Source of the DNA: DAOULT01 sp964646625
Lineage (GTDB): Bacteria > Chloroflexota > Anaerolineae > CAZYHC01
Length of the DNA: 64,000 nt
Direction: 5' to 3'
Assembly (NCBI GenBank): GCA_964646625.1
Contig: CAZYHC010000010.1
Coordinates: 56,004 to 120,003 of the forward strand
The position numbers and the translations under genes were made by a program. Below are positions 8,098 through 16,574 of this stretch, in pieces (positions within the stretch are counted from its first letter, which is position 1; every line of letters begins with the position of its first letter). The notes below the pieces were generated by a model that saw nothing but the letters and a program-made list of their open reading frames with translations, ran no database searches and was not told the origin of the DNA.

Positions 8098-9225
8098 ATG
8101 GCTACAATTTTATTGATCGATGACGATCTGATCACTTTGAAAATGGTGGGCATGATCCTGGAAGAAAAAACTGACCACCAGGTAGTGACCGCCAGCAGCG
8201 GCGAAGAGGGGTTAGAAAAGGCTTTCGCCGATCTCCCCGACCTGGTCATCTGCGACGTGATGATGCCCGGCCTTGACGGCTACGAAGTTTGTCGTCACCT
8301 GCGTCAGGATCCGCGCACCGGGCAATTGCCTATTATTATCCTCACCGCCAGAGCCCAGGCCGTTGACCGCCAAGCCAGCTTTGAGGCCGGGGCCGACGAT
8401 TACCTGGCCAAACCCTTTAAACCACAAGATCTGTTAGACAAGATAGAAAATCGCCTGAGTAGCGTCGCAGAGCGCCCCGGAGCAACCTGGGGCCAGGTCA
8501 TCACCCTGTTTAGTCTGCGGGGAGGGGTAGGGGTCACTTCGCTGGCGGTTAACCTGGCCGTAGCCCTGGCCCAGCCAGGACAGCAATCGGTAGCTTTGTT
8601 GGACCTGGACTTGACTGCCGGTCACGTGGACCTGATGATGAACCTCAGACCCAGGCTAACCTGGGCAGAGCTGATGAGAGAGAGCACCATCGATACCGAA
8701 ACCTTGAACAAATATCTGCTTGCTCACCCCTCAGGGGTCAGGGTTCTGGCTGCTCCCTCTCTGCCGACCCAGGCTCAAACGATATCCATCGAGAAGGTGG
8801 AACAAACTTTAGCCCTTCTGAAAAAGCAATTCGACTACATCTTGCTCGATGCCCCTCACACCTTTTTCGATAAAATCTTCGGGCTGGCTCTGATGAATGC
8901 CCACCTGGCTTTATTGATCTTTACTCCCGAGGTGGCTTCCCTGAAAACCACTATGACCACTTTGCAAATCCTCAGATCTCTGAACTATTCAGAAAAGAGG
9001 CTGGCCTTGATCCTCAACCAGACATTTCCCAGGGGAGGACTGGCCCCAAAGACCGTGGAGGAGATTATAAAATTACCTCTCGACGCCGTTATCCCCTACG
9101 GAGAGGACATTTTTATTCAGTCCATTGCCCAGGGAAAGCCTTTGCTCCTGAGTAGACCTGACTCCCCCGTGGCCACGGCCATCGCTCAGTTGTCATTACA
9201 GATAAAAGAGCGGATACCAAAGTAA
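8098..9225 (+). CDS. Receiver domain fused to a CpaE/TadZ-like ParA-type ATPase
   Basis: Residues 1-125 are a complete receiver domain with the acidic pair IDDD, phospho-acceptor Asp53 in CDVMMPG and the KPF lysine. Residues ~135-375 are a MinD/ParA-like domain beginning ITLFSLRGGVGVTSLAVNLA. The deviant Walker A has Arg for the signature lysine and Val-Thr for Lys-Thr, which is typical of TadZ/CpaE proteins that position Tad pilus machinery. The LLDLDLTAGHVDL motif (switch I/A-prime) is present, as is a Walker B-like YILLDAP. No tad/cpa pilus genes are visible here, so the partner is elsewhere or it is a standalone localisation regulator. Confidence 0.8.
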   Translation: MATILLIDDDLITLKMVGMILEEKTDHQVVTASSGEEGLEKAFADLPDLVICDVMMPGLDGYEVCRHLRQDPRTGQLPIIILTARAQAVDRQASFEAGADDYLAKPFKPQDLLDKIENRLSSVAERPGATWGQVITLFSLRGGVGVTSLAVNLAVALAQPGQQSVALLDLDLTAGHVDLMMNLRPRLTWAELMRESTIDTETLNKYLLAHPSGVRVLAAPSLPTQAQTISIEKVEQTLALLKKQFDYILLDAPHTFFDKIFGLALMNAHLALLIFTPEVASLKTTMTTLQILRSLNYSEKRLALILNQTFPRGGLAPKTVEEIIKLPLDAVIPYGEDIFIQSIAQGKPLLLSRPDSPVATAIAQLSLQIKERIPK

Positions 9226-9401
9226 CACTCTGCCGGTTCTGTCCAGGATTTCAGGCAGGAGAGCGGGTTTCTTCACAAAAGCTCCAGCCCCCCGTCTCGG
9301 GGGCGGCTTCGGGGCGAAACAGCTTGTTTGGACCGCCTCCGGAGACGAGGGCTATGAGCAGTGGCCAAAATTTCTGGACGCACCCTGCGGTCGAGTGGCA
9401 G
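9226..9401. other. Intergenic stretch after the CpaE-like gene
   Basis: No ORF with coding character. A GC-rich stem (GCCCCC at 9287-9292 with GGGGGC at 9299-9304, loop of 6) lacks a T-run and may be a weak terminator of the upstream gene. Nothing else is recognised before the promoter at 9402. Confidence 0.4.
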
Positions 9402-9430
9402 TTGACAAAGTCTTTAAAATATGTTATTCT
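9402..9430 (+). promoter_or_regulatory. Sigma-70-type promoter for the phosphate transporter operon
   Basis: TTGACA at 9402-9407, 17-bp spacer, TATTCT at 9425-9430. The predicted transcript start near 9437 gives an unusually long leader of about 235 nt before the pit start codon. Confidence 0.75.
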
Positions 9431-9486
9431 ATCATTGTCTGAACATTACGGAAGTAGTGACAAGCATCCCATAAACGCTATCTGTT

Positions 9487-9656
9487 GAGGAGCACGTAGC
9501 TCCTCCGCCCCATGTGCCGCTCCGGGAGAAAAATAGGAGTGACGATCAGCAGCATCTCCTGTTCACGACAGACGACGGGGGGAGGGATTATCCCTCTCCC
9601 CTTTTATTAACCCAGCCAAAGGACATTGGCATCCTGAGAGGCTGGATAGGGGGAGA
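9487..9656 (+). promoter_or_regulatory. Structured leader with terminator-like hairpin before pit
   Basis: The first stem is GAGGAGC (9487-9493) with GCTCCTC (9499-9505). A terminator-like hairpin follows: G-rich arm 9577-9587, pyrimidine arm 9591-9601, then TTTT at 9602-9605. The 3' arm TCTCCCC (9595-9601) can also pair with GGGGAGA (9650-9656) just ahead of the pit ribosome-binding region. The leader could therefore switch between an intrinsic terminator and another structure. The pairings are read directly; regulation is inference. Confidence 0.5.
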
Positions 9657-9671
9657 AGAAGGATTTGCTCC

Positions 9672-10664
9672 ATGGCTGTTAACTGGATTATCGTTTTCAT
9701 TGCCATTGCTTTGTTTTTCGATTTCCTCAACGGTCTTCACGATTCGAGCAACGTAGTGGCAACCATCATTTCGTCCAGGGCTTCGGGGCCACGTAAGGCC
9801 CTCCTGCTGGCCGCGGTGGCCGAGTTCTGCGGGCCTTTTATCTTCGGAGTGGCCGTGGCCAAGACCATCGGCCACGAAATCGTCGATCCTGCCAGCATCA
9901 CGCTCACTGTTATCTTCATTGCTTTGCTCAGCGCCATCATCTGGAACCTGCTCACCTGGTTTCTCGGCTTGCCGTCCAGTTCGTCTCACGCCCTGATCGG
10001 CGGTATTCTGGGAGCGGTAGGGGCCGCTTACGGACCAGAGGTCATCCACCTGGATGGTCTGCTCAAGGTGCTGATCGTGCTGTTCGGCTCTCCCATCGTG
10101 GGCCTGCTGGCCGGCTATCTGTTGATGAAGGTGGTGCTTTTTCTGGCTCGCGGCGCTTCGCCCCGCATCAACTGGTTCTTCAAACGAGCGCAGGTGTTGA
10201 CCTCGCTGGCCCTGGCTCTCAGCCATGGCACGAACGATTCCCAGAAAACGATGGGGGTCATCGCTATGGCGCTGGTGGCGGCCGGCTATCTACCCCATTT
10301 CTTCGTGCCCGTTTGGGTGGTGGCTATATGCGCGGCGGCCATCGCCTTAGGCACCTCTATGGGCGGCTGGCGGCTCATCCGCACCCTGGGAGGCAAAATT
10401 TACCGCATCCGGCCTGTGGATGGGTTCACTGCTCAAATGGCCTCGGCCAGCATCATTCTGGGAGCGGCGCTGATCGGCGGTCCGGTCAGCACCACCCAGG
10501 TAGTCAGTTCGGCTATCATGGGCGCCGGTTCGGCCCAGCGCTTGTCCAAAGTACGCTGGAACGTGGCCACTAACATTTTCATCGCCTGGATCGTAACCAT
10601 ACCTGCTACTTCTCTGCTGGCCGCCCTGTTATACAAGGCGGCCCCTCTTATCGGCTTGCCTTGA
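9672..10664 (+). CDS. pit: PiT-family low-affinity phosphate transporter
   Basis: A polytopic membrane protein of 330 residues (typical short PiT length) that imports phosphate, usually as a metal-phosphate complex driven by H+ or Na+. The paired PiT signatures are present: FDFLNGLHDSSNVVATIIS near residue 16 and LSHGTNDSQKTMGVIAMA near residue 180, each the conserved G-x-N/H-D motif of the inverted repeat halves. GLPSSSSHALIGG and GPVSTTQVVSSAIMG are the two conserved re-entrant segments. AAGGA precedes the ATG by about 10 nt. The DUF47 partner is 25 bp downstream. Confidence 0.92.
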   Translation: MAVNWIIVFIAIALFFDFLNGLHDSSNVVATIISSRASGPRKALLLAAVAEFCGPFIFGVAVAKTIGHEIVDPASITLTVIFIALLSAIIWNLLTWFLGLPSSSSHALIGGILGAVGAAYGPEVIHLDGLLKVLIVLFGSPIVGLLAGYLLMKVVLFLARGASPRINWFFKRAQVLTSLALALSHGTNDSQKTMGVIAMALVAAGYLPHFFVPVWVVAICAAAIALGTSMGGWRLIRTLGGKIYRIRPVDGFTAQMASASIILGAALIGGPVSTTQVVSSAIMGAGSAQRLSKVRWNVATNIFIAWIVTIPATSLLAALLYKAAPLIGLP

Positions 10665-10689
10665 CAGTTTTTAACTAGGAGCGAGGATC

Positions 10690-11328
10690 ATGGGCCTGAG
10701 AGATATTTTCAAACCAAAACCGAATCGCTTCATGCAGCTTTTGGCCGAACAGGCGGCCAAAACCCTGGAAGGCATGGAAGCGCTGGAAGCCTTTATGCAT
10801 GAAGGGAAGAAAAGCAAAAGGGAGGCCGCGGCCAAACATGTGGAAAAGGCCGAAAAAGAGGCCGACGAGGTACGCCGCATCCTCATCGACGAACTGAACC
10901 GCACCTTCATCACGCCCATCGACCGTGAGGATATCTTTGCCCTTTCCAGGGCTATCGACGACATCATCGATTATGGTTACAGTACGGTGGACGAGATGGT
11001 CGTGCTGGGAGTGGAGCCTAATCCACATCTGGTGCAAATGGTGTCCTTGCTCAGGGAAGGGGCCAGAAAAATCCACCTGGGAGTGCTGCGCCTGGAGGAC
11101 CATCCCAACGTAGCCAGCGAGCACGCCGTGCGGGCCAAAGACCTGGAGAACCGGGTGGAAAGCGTTTATCGAGAAGCCGTAGCCGAACTTTTTAAGGGGG
11201 CTAAAGACGTGCAAGACGTGGTGGAAATGCTGAAACTGCGGGAGCTTTACCGTCATCTGAGCAACGCCGCCGACCGGGGCGACGAAGCCGCCAACATCAT
11301 CAGCGACATCGTGGTCAAGATGATGTAA
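10690..11328 (+). CDS. DUF47/PhoU-like Pit accessory protein
   Basis: 212-residue all-helical protein of the DUF47 family, which are PhoU-related regulators encoded beside PiT transporters. The conserved DRVEDIFALSRAIDDI-type segment (here DREDIFALSRAIDDIIDY near residue 77) is the metal-binding E/DxxxD-like helix of PhoU proteins. It is co-directional with pit and 25 bp behind it, so it is presumably the same transcript and controls phosphate uptake. GGAGCGAGG precedes the ATG. Confidence 0.9.
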   Translation: MGLRDIFKPKPNRFMQLLAEQAAKTLEGMEALEAFMHEGKKSKREAAAKHVEKAEKEADEVRRILIDELNRTFITPIDREDIFALSRAIDDIIDYGYSTVDEMVVLGVEPNPHLVQMVSLLREGARKIHLGVLRLEDHPNVASEHAVRAKDLENRVESVYREAVAELFKGAKDVQDVVEMLKLRELYRHLSNAADRGDEAANIISDIVVKMM

Positions 11329-11331
11329 CCT

Positions 11332-12408
11332 TCAGGACCTTATCAAAGTGACCTGCTCAGGCGAAAAAGCCACCCAAATCCTCTGGTCAGGCTTCAGGGC
11401 TTTGTCCGTGCCCAGATGAGCTCTCAGAATCCACTCCCCAACCTTGATGCGATAATCAATAATGTCGCCCAGGTACGCCCCTCGGATCACTGTGCCTTCA
11501 AACCAATTGACCGCTGCGGATTGGATCGCCGCCTGGTCTGAGTAGAGCTTGATGTGTTCCGGCCTGATCGCCAGGATGACCTCCTGACCAGGGCTCAGAT
11601 CGGTGGCGCGCACCCGGATCTCCAGATTATCTCCAGTTTTCACCACCCCGTAACCTGCGGCCTCGTCGAAGCGAGCAATGATCCCTTCCACAAAGCTGGT
11701 CAGGCCGATAAACCCGGCTACAAACTGATTGCCTGGGCGGTTGTAGATATCTTCTGGAGAACCTACCTGCACCAGTCGCCCTTCGTGTAAGATCGCAATC
11801 CGGTCGGAAAGGACCAAGGCCTCCGCCTGGTCATGGGTGACGTAGACGCTGGTGATCCCCAGCTTCTTTTGCAGCTCCCGAATTTCAAAGCGCATCTCTT
11901 CCCTGAGTTGGGCGTCCAGGTTGCTGAGCGGTTCGTCCAGCAGGAGCATTCTGGGCTCGATGACCAACGCCCTGGCCAGAGCCACCCGCTGCTGCTGGCC
12001 TCCAGACAGTTGGCGGGGATATCTTCCCTCGAAGCCGGAGAGCCTGACCATAGCCAAGGCGTCGCCTATCCTTTTTTTGATTTCCCCTTTGGACACTCCT
12101 CTCAACTGCAAGCCAAAGGCCAGATTGCCGTAGACCGTCATGTGGGGCCAGAGGGCATAATTCTGAAACACCAGACCGATCCCGCGTCTTTCCGGGGGCA
12201 GGTCGGTCATCCGTTCTTCACCCAGGTAGATCTCCCCTCTGTCCGGTCTGAGCAGACCGGCGATGCAACGCAAGGTGGTGGTCTTGCCACATCCACTTGG
12301 CCCCAACAGGGTCATGATCTCGCCATCCTGGATCTCCAGGTTGATATCCTGGATGGCTACCGTTTTACCGAATCGCTTCGACAGGTTGGTCAGGCGCAGG
12401 TCAGGCAT
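11332..12408 (-). CDS. ABC importer ATPase (UgpC/PotA/FbpC-like)
   Basis: Energises the importer encoded by the three genes transcribed ahead of it. Walker A GPSGCGKTT is near residue 36, the Q-loop is at VFQNYALWPHM, the signature is LSGGQQQRVALARAL, Walker B is LLLDEPLSNLD and the switch His is VTHDQAEA. A C-terminal TOBE/OB regulatory domain (residues ~240-355, containing LAIRPEHIKL) marks the CUT1/polyamine/iron subgroup. GGAGGG lies 8 nt before the ATG. It is the last gene of a four-gene minus-strand operon and ends 3 bp from the convergent DUF47 gene. Confidence 0.9.
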   Translation of the reverse strand: MPDLRLTNLSKRFGKTVAIQDINLEIQDGEIMTLLGPSGCGKTTTLRCIAGLLRPDRGEIYLGEERMTDLPPERRGIGLVFQNYALWPHMTVYGNLAFGLQLRGVSKGEIKKRIGDALAMVRLSGFEGRYPRQLSGGQQQRVALARALVIEPRMLLLDEPLSNLDAQLREEMRFEIRELQKKLGITSVYVTHDQAEALVLSDRIAILHEGRLVQVGSPEDIYNRPGNQFVAGFIGLTSFVEGIIARFDEAAGYGVVKTGDNLEIRVRATDLSPGQEVILAIRPEHIKLYSDQAAIQSAAVNWFEGTVIRGAYLGDIIDYRIKVGEWILRAHLGTDKALKPDQRIWVAFSPEQVTLIRS

Positions 12409-12456
12409 CCAGATTCCCTCCCTCGATTTGGTAACGCTAACATTTTCACAGGCTTT

Positions 12457-13287
12457 TTATACTCCCATCCCGCCGAGGTGTTCAGCCTTGAGGAAACGCT
12501 CGATGATGACCATGAACAAGATGCTGGGGATGAGCAGCACAATGGCAATGACCGAAGCGAACTGAACGTTGTACCCACTGGAGGAATACAACAGCATGGG
12601 CAGGGTAGTCACCCAGGGCAGGCCCAGGAAGAAGGTGCCGGTAAACTCGTCCAGCGAGGTCAAAAAAACGAAGACGGCGCTGGCCAGCAGCCCAGGCAGG
12701 GCCAAAGGGAGTGTGATCCGAAAGAAGGTCGTTATCCCAGAGGCGCCTACACTGCGGGCGGCTTCCTCTAATTCCGGCGGGATGGCTTTGAAGGCGGCGC
12801 TGGATATCCAGACCGCAAACACCAGACTGACCATCAGATGGACCAGCATCACGCCCGGGATCGTGCCGGCTAACCTCAGCCTGTTAAAAGTCAAAAGCAA
12901 GTTCACGAACACAGGCTGCTGCGGAAAGGCCTGAGGCATCAAGAACAAAAGCAGGACGGCGCTCTTCAGAGGGAGACTGTATTTAGCCAGCACGTATCCT
13001 ACCGGAGTGGCGATGATCATCACCAGGACGACCACGATCAGGGCGATGATCATGCTCGTCTCAAAGGATTGGGTGATGCTCACGGCCCCTATAGCCAGGC
13101 TCTTCTCGAACCCCAAAGCCTGCTTCCAGTAGGCCAGGCCAACCTGCTGGGGCAACACGTGAGGCCAGTACCATCTGATGGCTACAGACCACAACACCAG
13201 TCCGACCATGGGCCCGAAGATGACAAAACACAATAGCACCAATACGACGGCCTCCAGGGCTTTAACCACCAGCCTGCTTCTACTCAT
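12457..13287 (-). CDS. ABC importer inner-membrane permease, second subunit (PotC/FbpB-like)
   Basis: 276 residues with about six membrane helices. The EAA loop is EEAARSVGASGITTFFRITLPLALPG (quoted in parts: EEAARSVGAS, then RITLPLALPG), which contacts the ATPase. Its start overlaps the stop of the preceding permease by 4 bp (ATGA), indicating translational coupling. Substrate cannot be told from the permease. Confidence 0.88.
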   Translation of the reverse strand: MSRSRLVVKALEAVVLVLLCFVIFGPMVGLVLWSVAIRWYWPHVLPQQVGLAYWKQALGFEKSLAIGAVSITQSFETSMIIALIVVVLVMIIATPVGYVLAKYSLPLKSAVLLLFLMPQAFPQQPVFVNLLLTFNRLRLAGTIPGVMLVHLMVSLVFAVWISSAAFKAIPPELEEAARSVGASGITTFFRITLPLALPGLLASAVFVFLTSLDEFTGTFFLGLPWVTTLPMLLYSSSGYNVQFASVIAIVLLIPSILFMVIIERFLKAEHLGGMGV

Positions 13288-14159
13288 GGCTGCCCCTCCT
13301 GGTATTCGTAAATGCCCTTCCGCACCGTGTACCTGAGATAGTATACGGCCGTAACCAGGACCATCAGGTAAGTGATGCTGCCCAAGGCGTTAGCCACCCC
13401 CCAGTCGCCGAAGTAGTTCACCCGATGGGCGATGTCCACCGTTACGGTGGTCGGTTCGCCCGCGATCAACATGTAGGGGAGGGTGAACGTCCCTACGGTG
13501 GAAGTGAAGGCCAGGATCAAGGCCACCGAGATGGTGGCCCGACTCATGGGCATCAGGATCCTGATAATGACCTGTGGCAGCCTGGCCCCCACACTCCGCG
13601 CCGCCTCGATGTAAGAATCGTCCACCATCTCAAAGCCGCTCAAGACAATCAAGGTCATAAAGGCGGCCTGTTTCCACACGAACCCGAAGGTCAAGCCTTT
13701 CCAGTTGAAGAGCTGTAAAGGGGCATCCAGGTTGAGCAAGCCCATCTGAGCCAGGAAGATGTTGAGCAGACCGTGGGGGGCCAGGAAGGTACGCATCATC
13801 TGGGCCACCACGACAAAGGGGATGAAAATGGGTAAGCGATAGACGGCCCCGATGAGGCGCGCAAACCGCCCGGTGGTCAGTCTCAGATAGGCGGCCAGCA
13901 CAATACTGAGCACGGCGGCGATTACCGTACTGAGGATGGATACCCCCAGGGAGAAGAAAACGTCGCTACTGTAACGCTCCCAGGCTTTGGCATAGTTGGC
14001 CAGGGTCAGCGTCCCTTCTTTATCGAGAAAACTTCTATAGATGGACGACACAAAGGGATAGGCATATAGCGCCAACATAAACCCCACCGCCGGGAGAAGC
14101 AAGAGAAAGGGGAGGATCCATCCCCTGCCTCCCCTTTCCCGACCGCCTGCACCAGGCAT
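13284..14159 (-). CDS. ABC importer inner-membrane permease, first subunit (PotB-like)
   Basis: About 291 residues with six predicted helices. The EAA motif is EAARSVGARLPQVIIRILMP. The frame is open much further upstream, but that part is antisense to the binding-protein gene. I chose the ATG at 14159, which has AGAGG at 5 nt; a GTG at 14183 overlapping the binding-protein stop is the alternative. Confidence 0.86.
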   Translation of the reverse strand: MPGAGGRERGGRGWILPFLLLLPAVGFMLALYAYPFVSSIYRSFLDKEGTLTLANYAKAWERYSSDVFFSLGVSILSTVIAAVLSIVLAAYLRLTTGRFARLIGAVYRLPIFIPFVVVAQMMRTFLAPHGLLNIFLAQMGLLNLDAPLQLFNWKGLTFGFVWKQAAFMTLIVLSGFEMVDDSYIEAARSVGARLPQVIIRILMPMSRATISVALILAFTSTVGTFTLPYMLIAGEPTTVTVDIAHRVNYFGDWGVANALGSITYLMVLVTAVYYLRYTVRKGIYEYQEGQP

Positions 14160-14178
14160 GGCAGCCTCTGACTTTGCC

Positions 14179-15354
14179 TTAGCCACCGATGACCCACTTC
14201 TCATAGGCTTCCAGTATAGCGTCGAAGTACTCGACGATGGGGAACGACCGCCCAAACTCAGCCAGGGTCTCAGGCGAGATATCGGCGTACAGACGATCGA
14301 AGGCTTCCGGCGGGGCCACATCCTTAACGTATTTGCCGTCGATGCCCGGATACCAGTTGTAGCGTTCGATGATGATCTTACCCTGCACTTCGGGGCTGGT
14401 GACGTACTCGATCCACTTTTTAGCCCAGTCGGGGTGCGGAGCATTCTTGGGGATGACGAAGTACATGGGCTGGCCGGGCATTCCGGGTTCGATCATCAGC
14501 AAGCGAGTCTTGGGATCCATCTTCCCTTCCAGCATGAAGGTGTAGAACATGTCTACCCAGACGGGCCCCATGGCGATCTCGCCCCGGTTGAGGGCGTCCA
14601 GGGTCCCCACGTTGCCGGCGGTGAAGGTGATGTACTCGTTGAATTCCTTCATCTCCTTGAGGCCCTCTTCCCAGGTGTCCACTTCCGACTCCTCGAAGGG
14701 CCCGGTGACGGCGTATTTTTCGTAGTTGCCGCTCTTCCAGTAGACCCACCCCACCGTGAAGGATACCCCGGACATGCCACCTTTGATCCCGTTGTAGCCG
14801 AACTTGCCGGGGTTCTCTTTCACCCACTCCACCAGTTCCTCGTAGCTGGCGGGCGGGTCGGAGACTTCGTCCGGGTTATAGGCAATGGCGGTCTGGCTGT
14901 GGAACATGGGCATGGCATACCCTTCGATGTCCGTCCCCAGGGCATTCCTGGCGTCCGCAGCCGTGACGTACTGCCAGGTCTCCAGTTCGTCCGCATACTT
15001 CATCAGAAGGTCCTCTTCCATAGCCCAGGACATGAACTTCTGGTGCACCATAGCCACGTCCACGTCCCCCGTTTCCCGGCCCGATTCCTTGTCGGCCAGC
15101 AGTTTCTCGAAAATCAGCCGCGACCCGGCATCGCCGGGGCCGGTGTGGATGGTTGACACCACGACCTCGGGATACATCTCATTGAACTGAGGAGCCAGGA
15201 CGTTCTGTCCCAGGGCCAGCATGTTCACGTCGCCGGCCGTTATGTACACCATCCGCACCTCCTGGGGGGGCGGGGCGCTGCCACAGACGGCTGGCAGCGA
15301 GAGCAGCATAATCGCCACAATAGTGAATACCGTGATCCATCGTTTGGTAAGCAT
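14179..15354 (-). CDS. Periplasmic/lipid-face solute-binding protein, family 1
   Basis: First gene of the importer operon. The start ATG at 15354 has GGAGG at 6 nt; an upstream ATG at 15402 lacks a site. Residues 1-26 are a signal peptide ending near AVCGSA, and the Cys there could be a lipidation site although the box is not canonical. Family-1 features include a hinge strand AYNPDEVSDPPASYEELVEW and the C-terminal WYPGIDGKYVKDV. Overall it recalls polyamine/iron/YnjB-type binding proteins; the ligand is unresolved. Confidence 0.85.
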   Translation of the reverse strand: MLTKRWITVFTIVAIMLLSLPAVCGSAPPPQEVRMVYITAGDVNMLALGQNVLAPQFNEMYPEVVVSTIHTGPGDAGSRLIFEKLLADKESGRETGDVDVAMVHQKFMSWAMEEDLLMKYADELETWQYVTAADARNALGTDIEGYAMPMFHSQTAIAYNPDEVSDPPASYEELVEWVKENPGKFGYNGIKGGMSGVSFTVGWVYWKSGNYEKYAVTGPFEESEVDTWEEGLKEMKEFNEYITFTAGNVGTLDALNRGEIAMGPVWVDMFYTFMLEGKMDPKTRLLMIEPGMPGQPMYFVIPKNAPHPDWAKKWIEYVTSPEVQGKIIIERYNWYPGIDGKYVKDVAPPEAFDRLYADISPETLAEFGRSFPIVEYFDAILEAYEKWVIGG

Positions 15355-15378
15355 CTTTTTCCTCCCTCGTACAAAGTG

Positions 15379-15384
15379 ATTATA
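15379..15384 (-). promoter_or_regulatory. Consensus -10 element upstream of the ABC operon
   Basis: TATAAT on the minus strand at 15379-15384, 25 bp from the binding-protein start. No good -35 is found at 16-18 bp. An imperfect inverted repeat GTGCAGA/TCTGCGCAC overlaps the -35 position, so an activator or repressor site is possible. Confidence 0.4.
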
Positions 15385-15407
15385 GTGCGCAGAACTCTGC
15401 ACAAATA

Positions 15408-15717
15408 CTCAAACTGCCGACAGATCCGCCAAATTGACCTTTACCTATCACCTCCCTTCAAAACCAGGCGGTTAATATTGCACACGTTTGCAATCACCGC
15501 GAAAAATACAACCTGCCCTTGGGTCAGGTTGATCATCGACCTGCAAGAATGGACAGAGCCTCGCCCCTGACTGCCCCATTGAATCCTGGAATGAATCTAG
15601 CAGTTATTTGAGCTTCATTTGTTTTTCTGTTTTTCATTTTATCACACTTTCGCCGGCCTGTCAACAGAAATGGTCCGAGGGCGCAGGGTCGGAAGTGTCT
15701 CTTGAAGAATACATCTT
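15408..15717. other. Divergent intergenic region without a gene
   Basis: Lies between the minus-strand ABC operon and the plus-strand regulator. It contains AT-rich segments and TTGCACACGTTTGCAA (15477-15492), an inverted-repeat operator-like site with arms TTGC/GCAA around a central ACGT. No coding sequence recognised. Confidence 0.4.
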
Positions 15718-15746
15718 TTGACAAATCCAGCCAAACGGTGTACAAT
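15718..15746 (+). promoter_or_regulatory. Sigma-70 promoter of the winged-helix regulator
   Basis: TTGACA at 15718-15723, 17-bp spacer, TACAAT at 15741-15746; predicted start near 15753 gives a short leader of about 60 nt. Confidence 0.75.
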
Positions 15747-15813
15747 ATTTTTGATTTTTTGGTCATTTCCCCCGCCAGTTTGTCATTGGAGACAAGTTAG
15801 GGAGATAAGAATT

Positions 15814-16515
15814 ATGAAACTGACGCCCCGACAGCGAACCTTTCTGGTCAAATTATTCGAGCTCTACCAGGAACAACGGACGTCTGTACATTATTCCCGC
15901 GTGGCCGAAAATTTGGGCGTCAACAAATTCTCGGCCTACGACATGCTGAAAGTGCTGGAACAGAAGGGCCTGGTGGCTTCGGATTACGTGTTGGACTCAG
16001 AGCATTCTGGTCCTGGCCGTTCTATGATCGTTTTCCATCCGACCAGCAAGGCGAAAAGGCTGCTAATGCAATGGAAAGGGGAGATACGGCTTGGCGAAGA
16101 ATGGCAACAGATCCGGGCGAGAATACTACAGAGGCTCCGAGAGGCGCGGGACACTGACTACAAGGAGATATTGAACGAGGTTCTGACCAGGATACCCGAA
16201 TCCAGGTCTCCCCTGGTTTACTGCGCCGAGATGATCGCGGCCCTCCTGTTGAACCTGAACAGCGCGGCCAGCGAGATGAACCCTTTCAAAGCCCTGATTG
16301 CGCTAGGCTCGACGGGGGAAGTGGGGCTGGGCACCCTGGCCGGTTTGAGCCTGGGTTCAACCTTCGGGGCCAAGGTTGACACCCCAGCGGTGCATAAGCT
16401 GCTGGACTACACCAAAAAATATCAGTTCCATTTACTCAATTTGAGCGAGGAGAGCAAAATTGTCTTATCTGACCTGTTGCAAGAGGCGCTGGCTATCTTC
16501 GAGCGACCACCTTGA
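15814..16515 (+). CDS. Winged-helix transcriptional regulator with unknown C-terminal domain
   Basis: 233 residues from ATG 15814 (AGGGAG at 9 nt; an upstream frame to 15718 overlaps the promoter). The N-terminal ~75 residues form a MarR/Lrp-like winged helix: VHYSRVAENLGVNKFSAYDMLKVLEQKGLV, here in two parts VHYSRVAENLGVNKFSAYDM and LKVLEQKGLV. The C-terminal part is helical with Ala/Leu-rich stretches and is not recognised. It precedes DegV by 59 bp; a role in lipid or envelope control is only suggested by DegV and FabH nearby. Confidence 0.7.
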   Translation: MKLTPRQRTFLVKLFELYQEQRTSVHYSRVAENLGVNKFSAYDMLKVLEQKGLVASDYVLDSEHSGPGRSMIVFHPTSKAKRLLMQWKGEIRLGEEWQQIRARILQRLREARDTDYKEILNEVLTRIPESRSPLVYCAEMIAALLLNLNSAASEMNPFKALIALGSTGEVGLGTLAGLSLGSTFGAKVDTPAVHKLLDYTKKYQFHLLNLSEESKIVLSDLLQEALAIFERPP

Positions 16516-16574
16516 TTTTAAGTTACGTTTATTTCTTTGGTTTTTTGGTAAAGAGAACTGTGGGGAGGAGACGC

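Noticed and set aside
14158..15156. 332-residue plus-strand ORF
   Set aside because: Antisense to the solute-binding protein gene, which has a signal peptide and strong ribosome-binding site.
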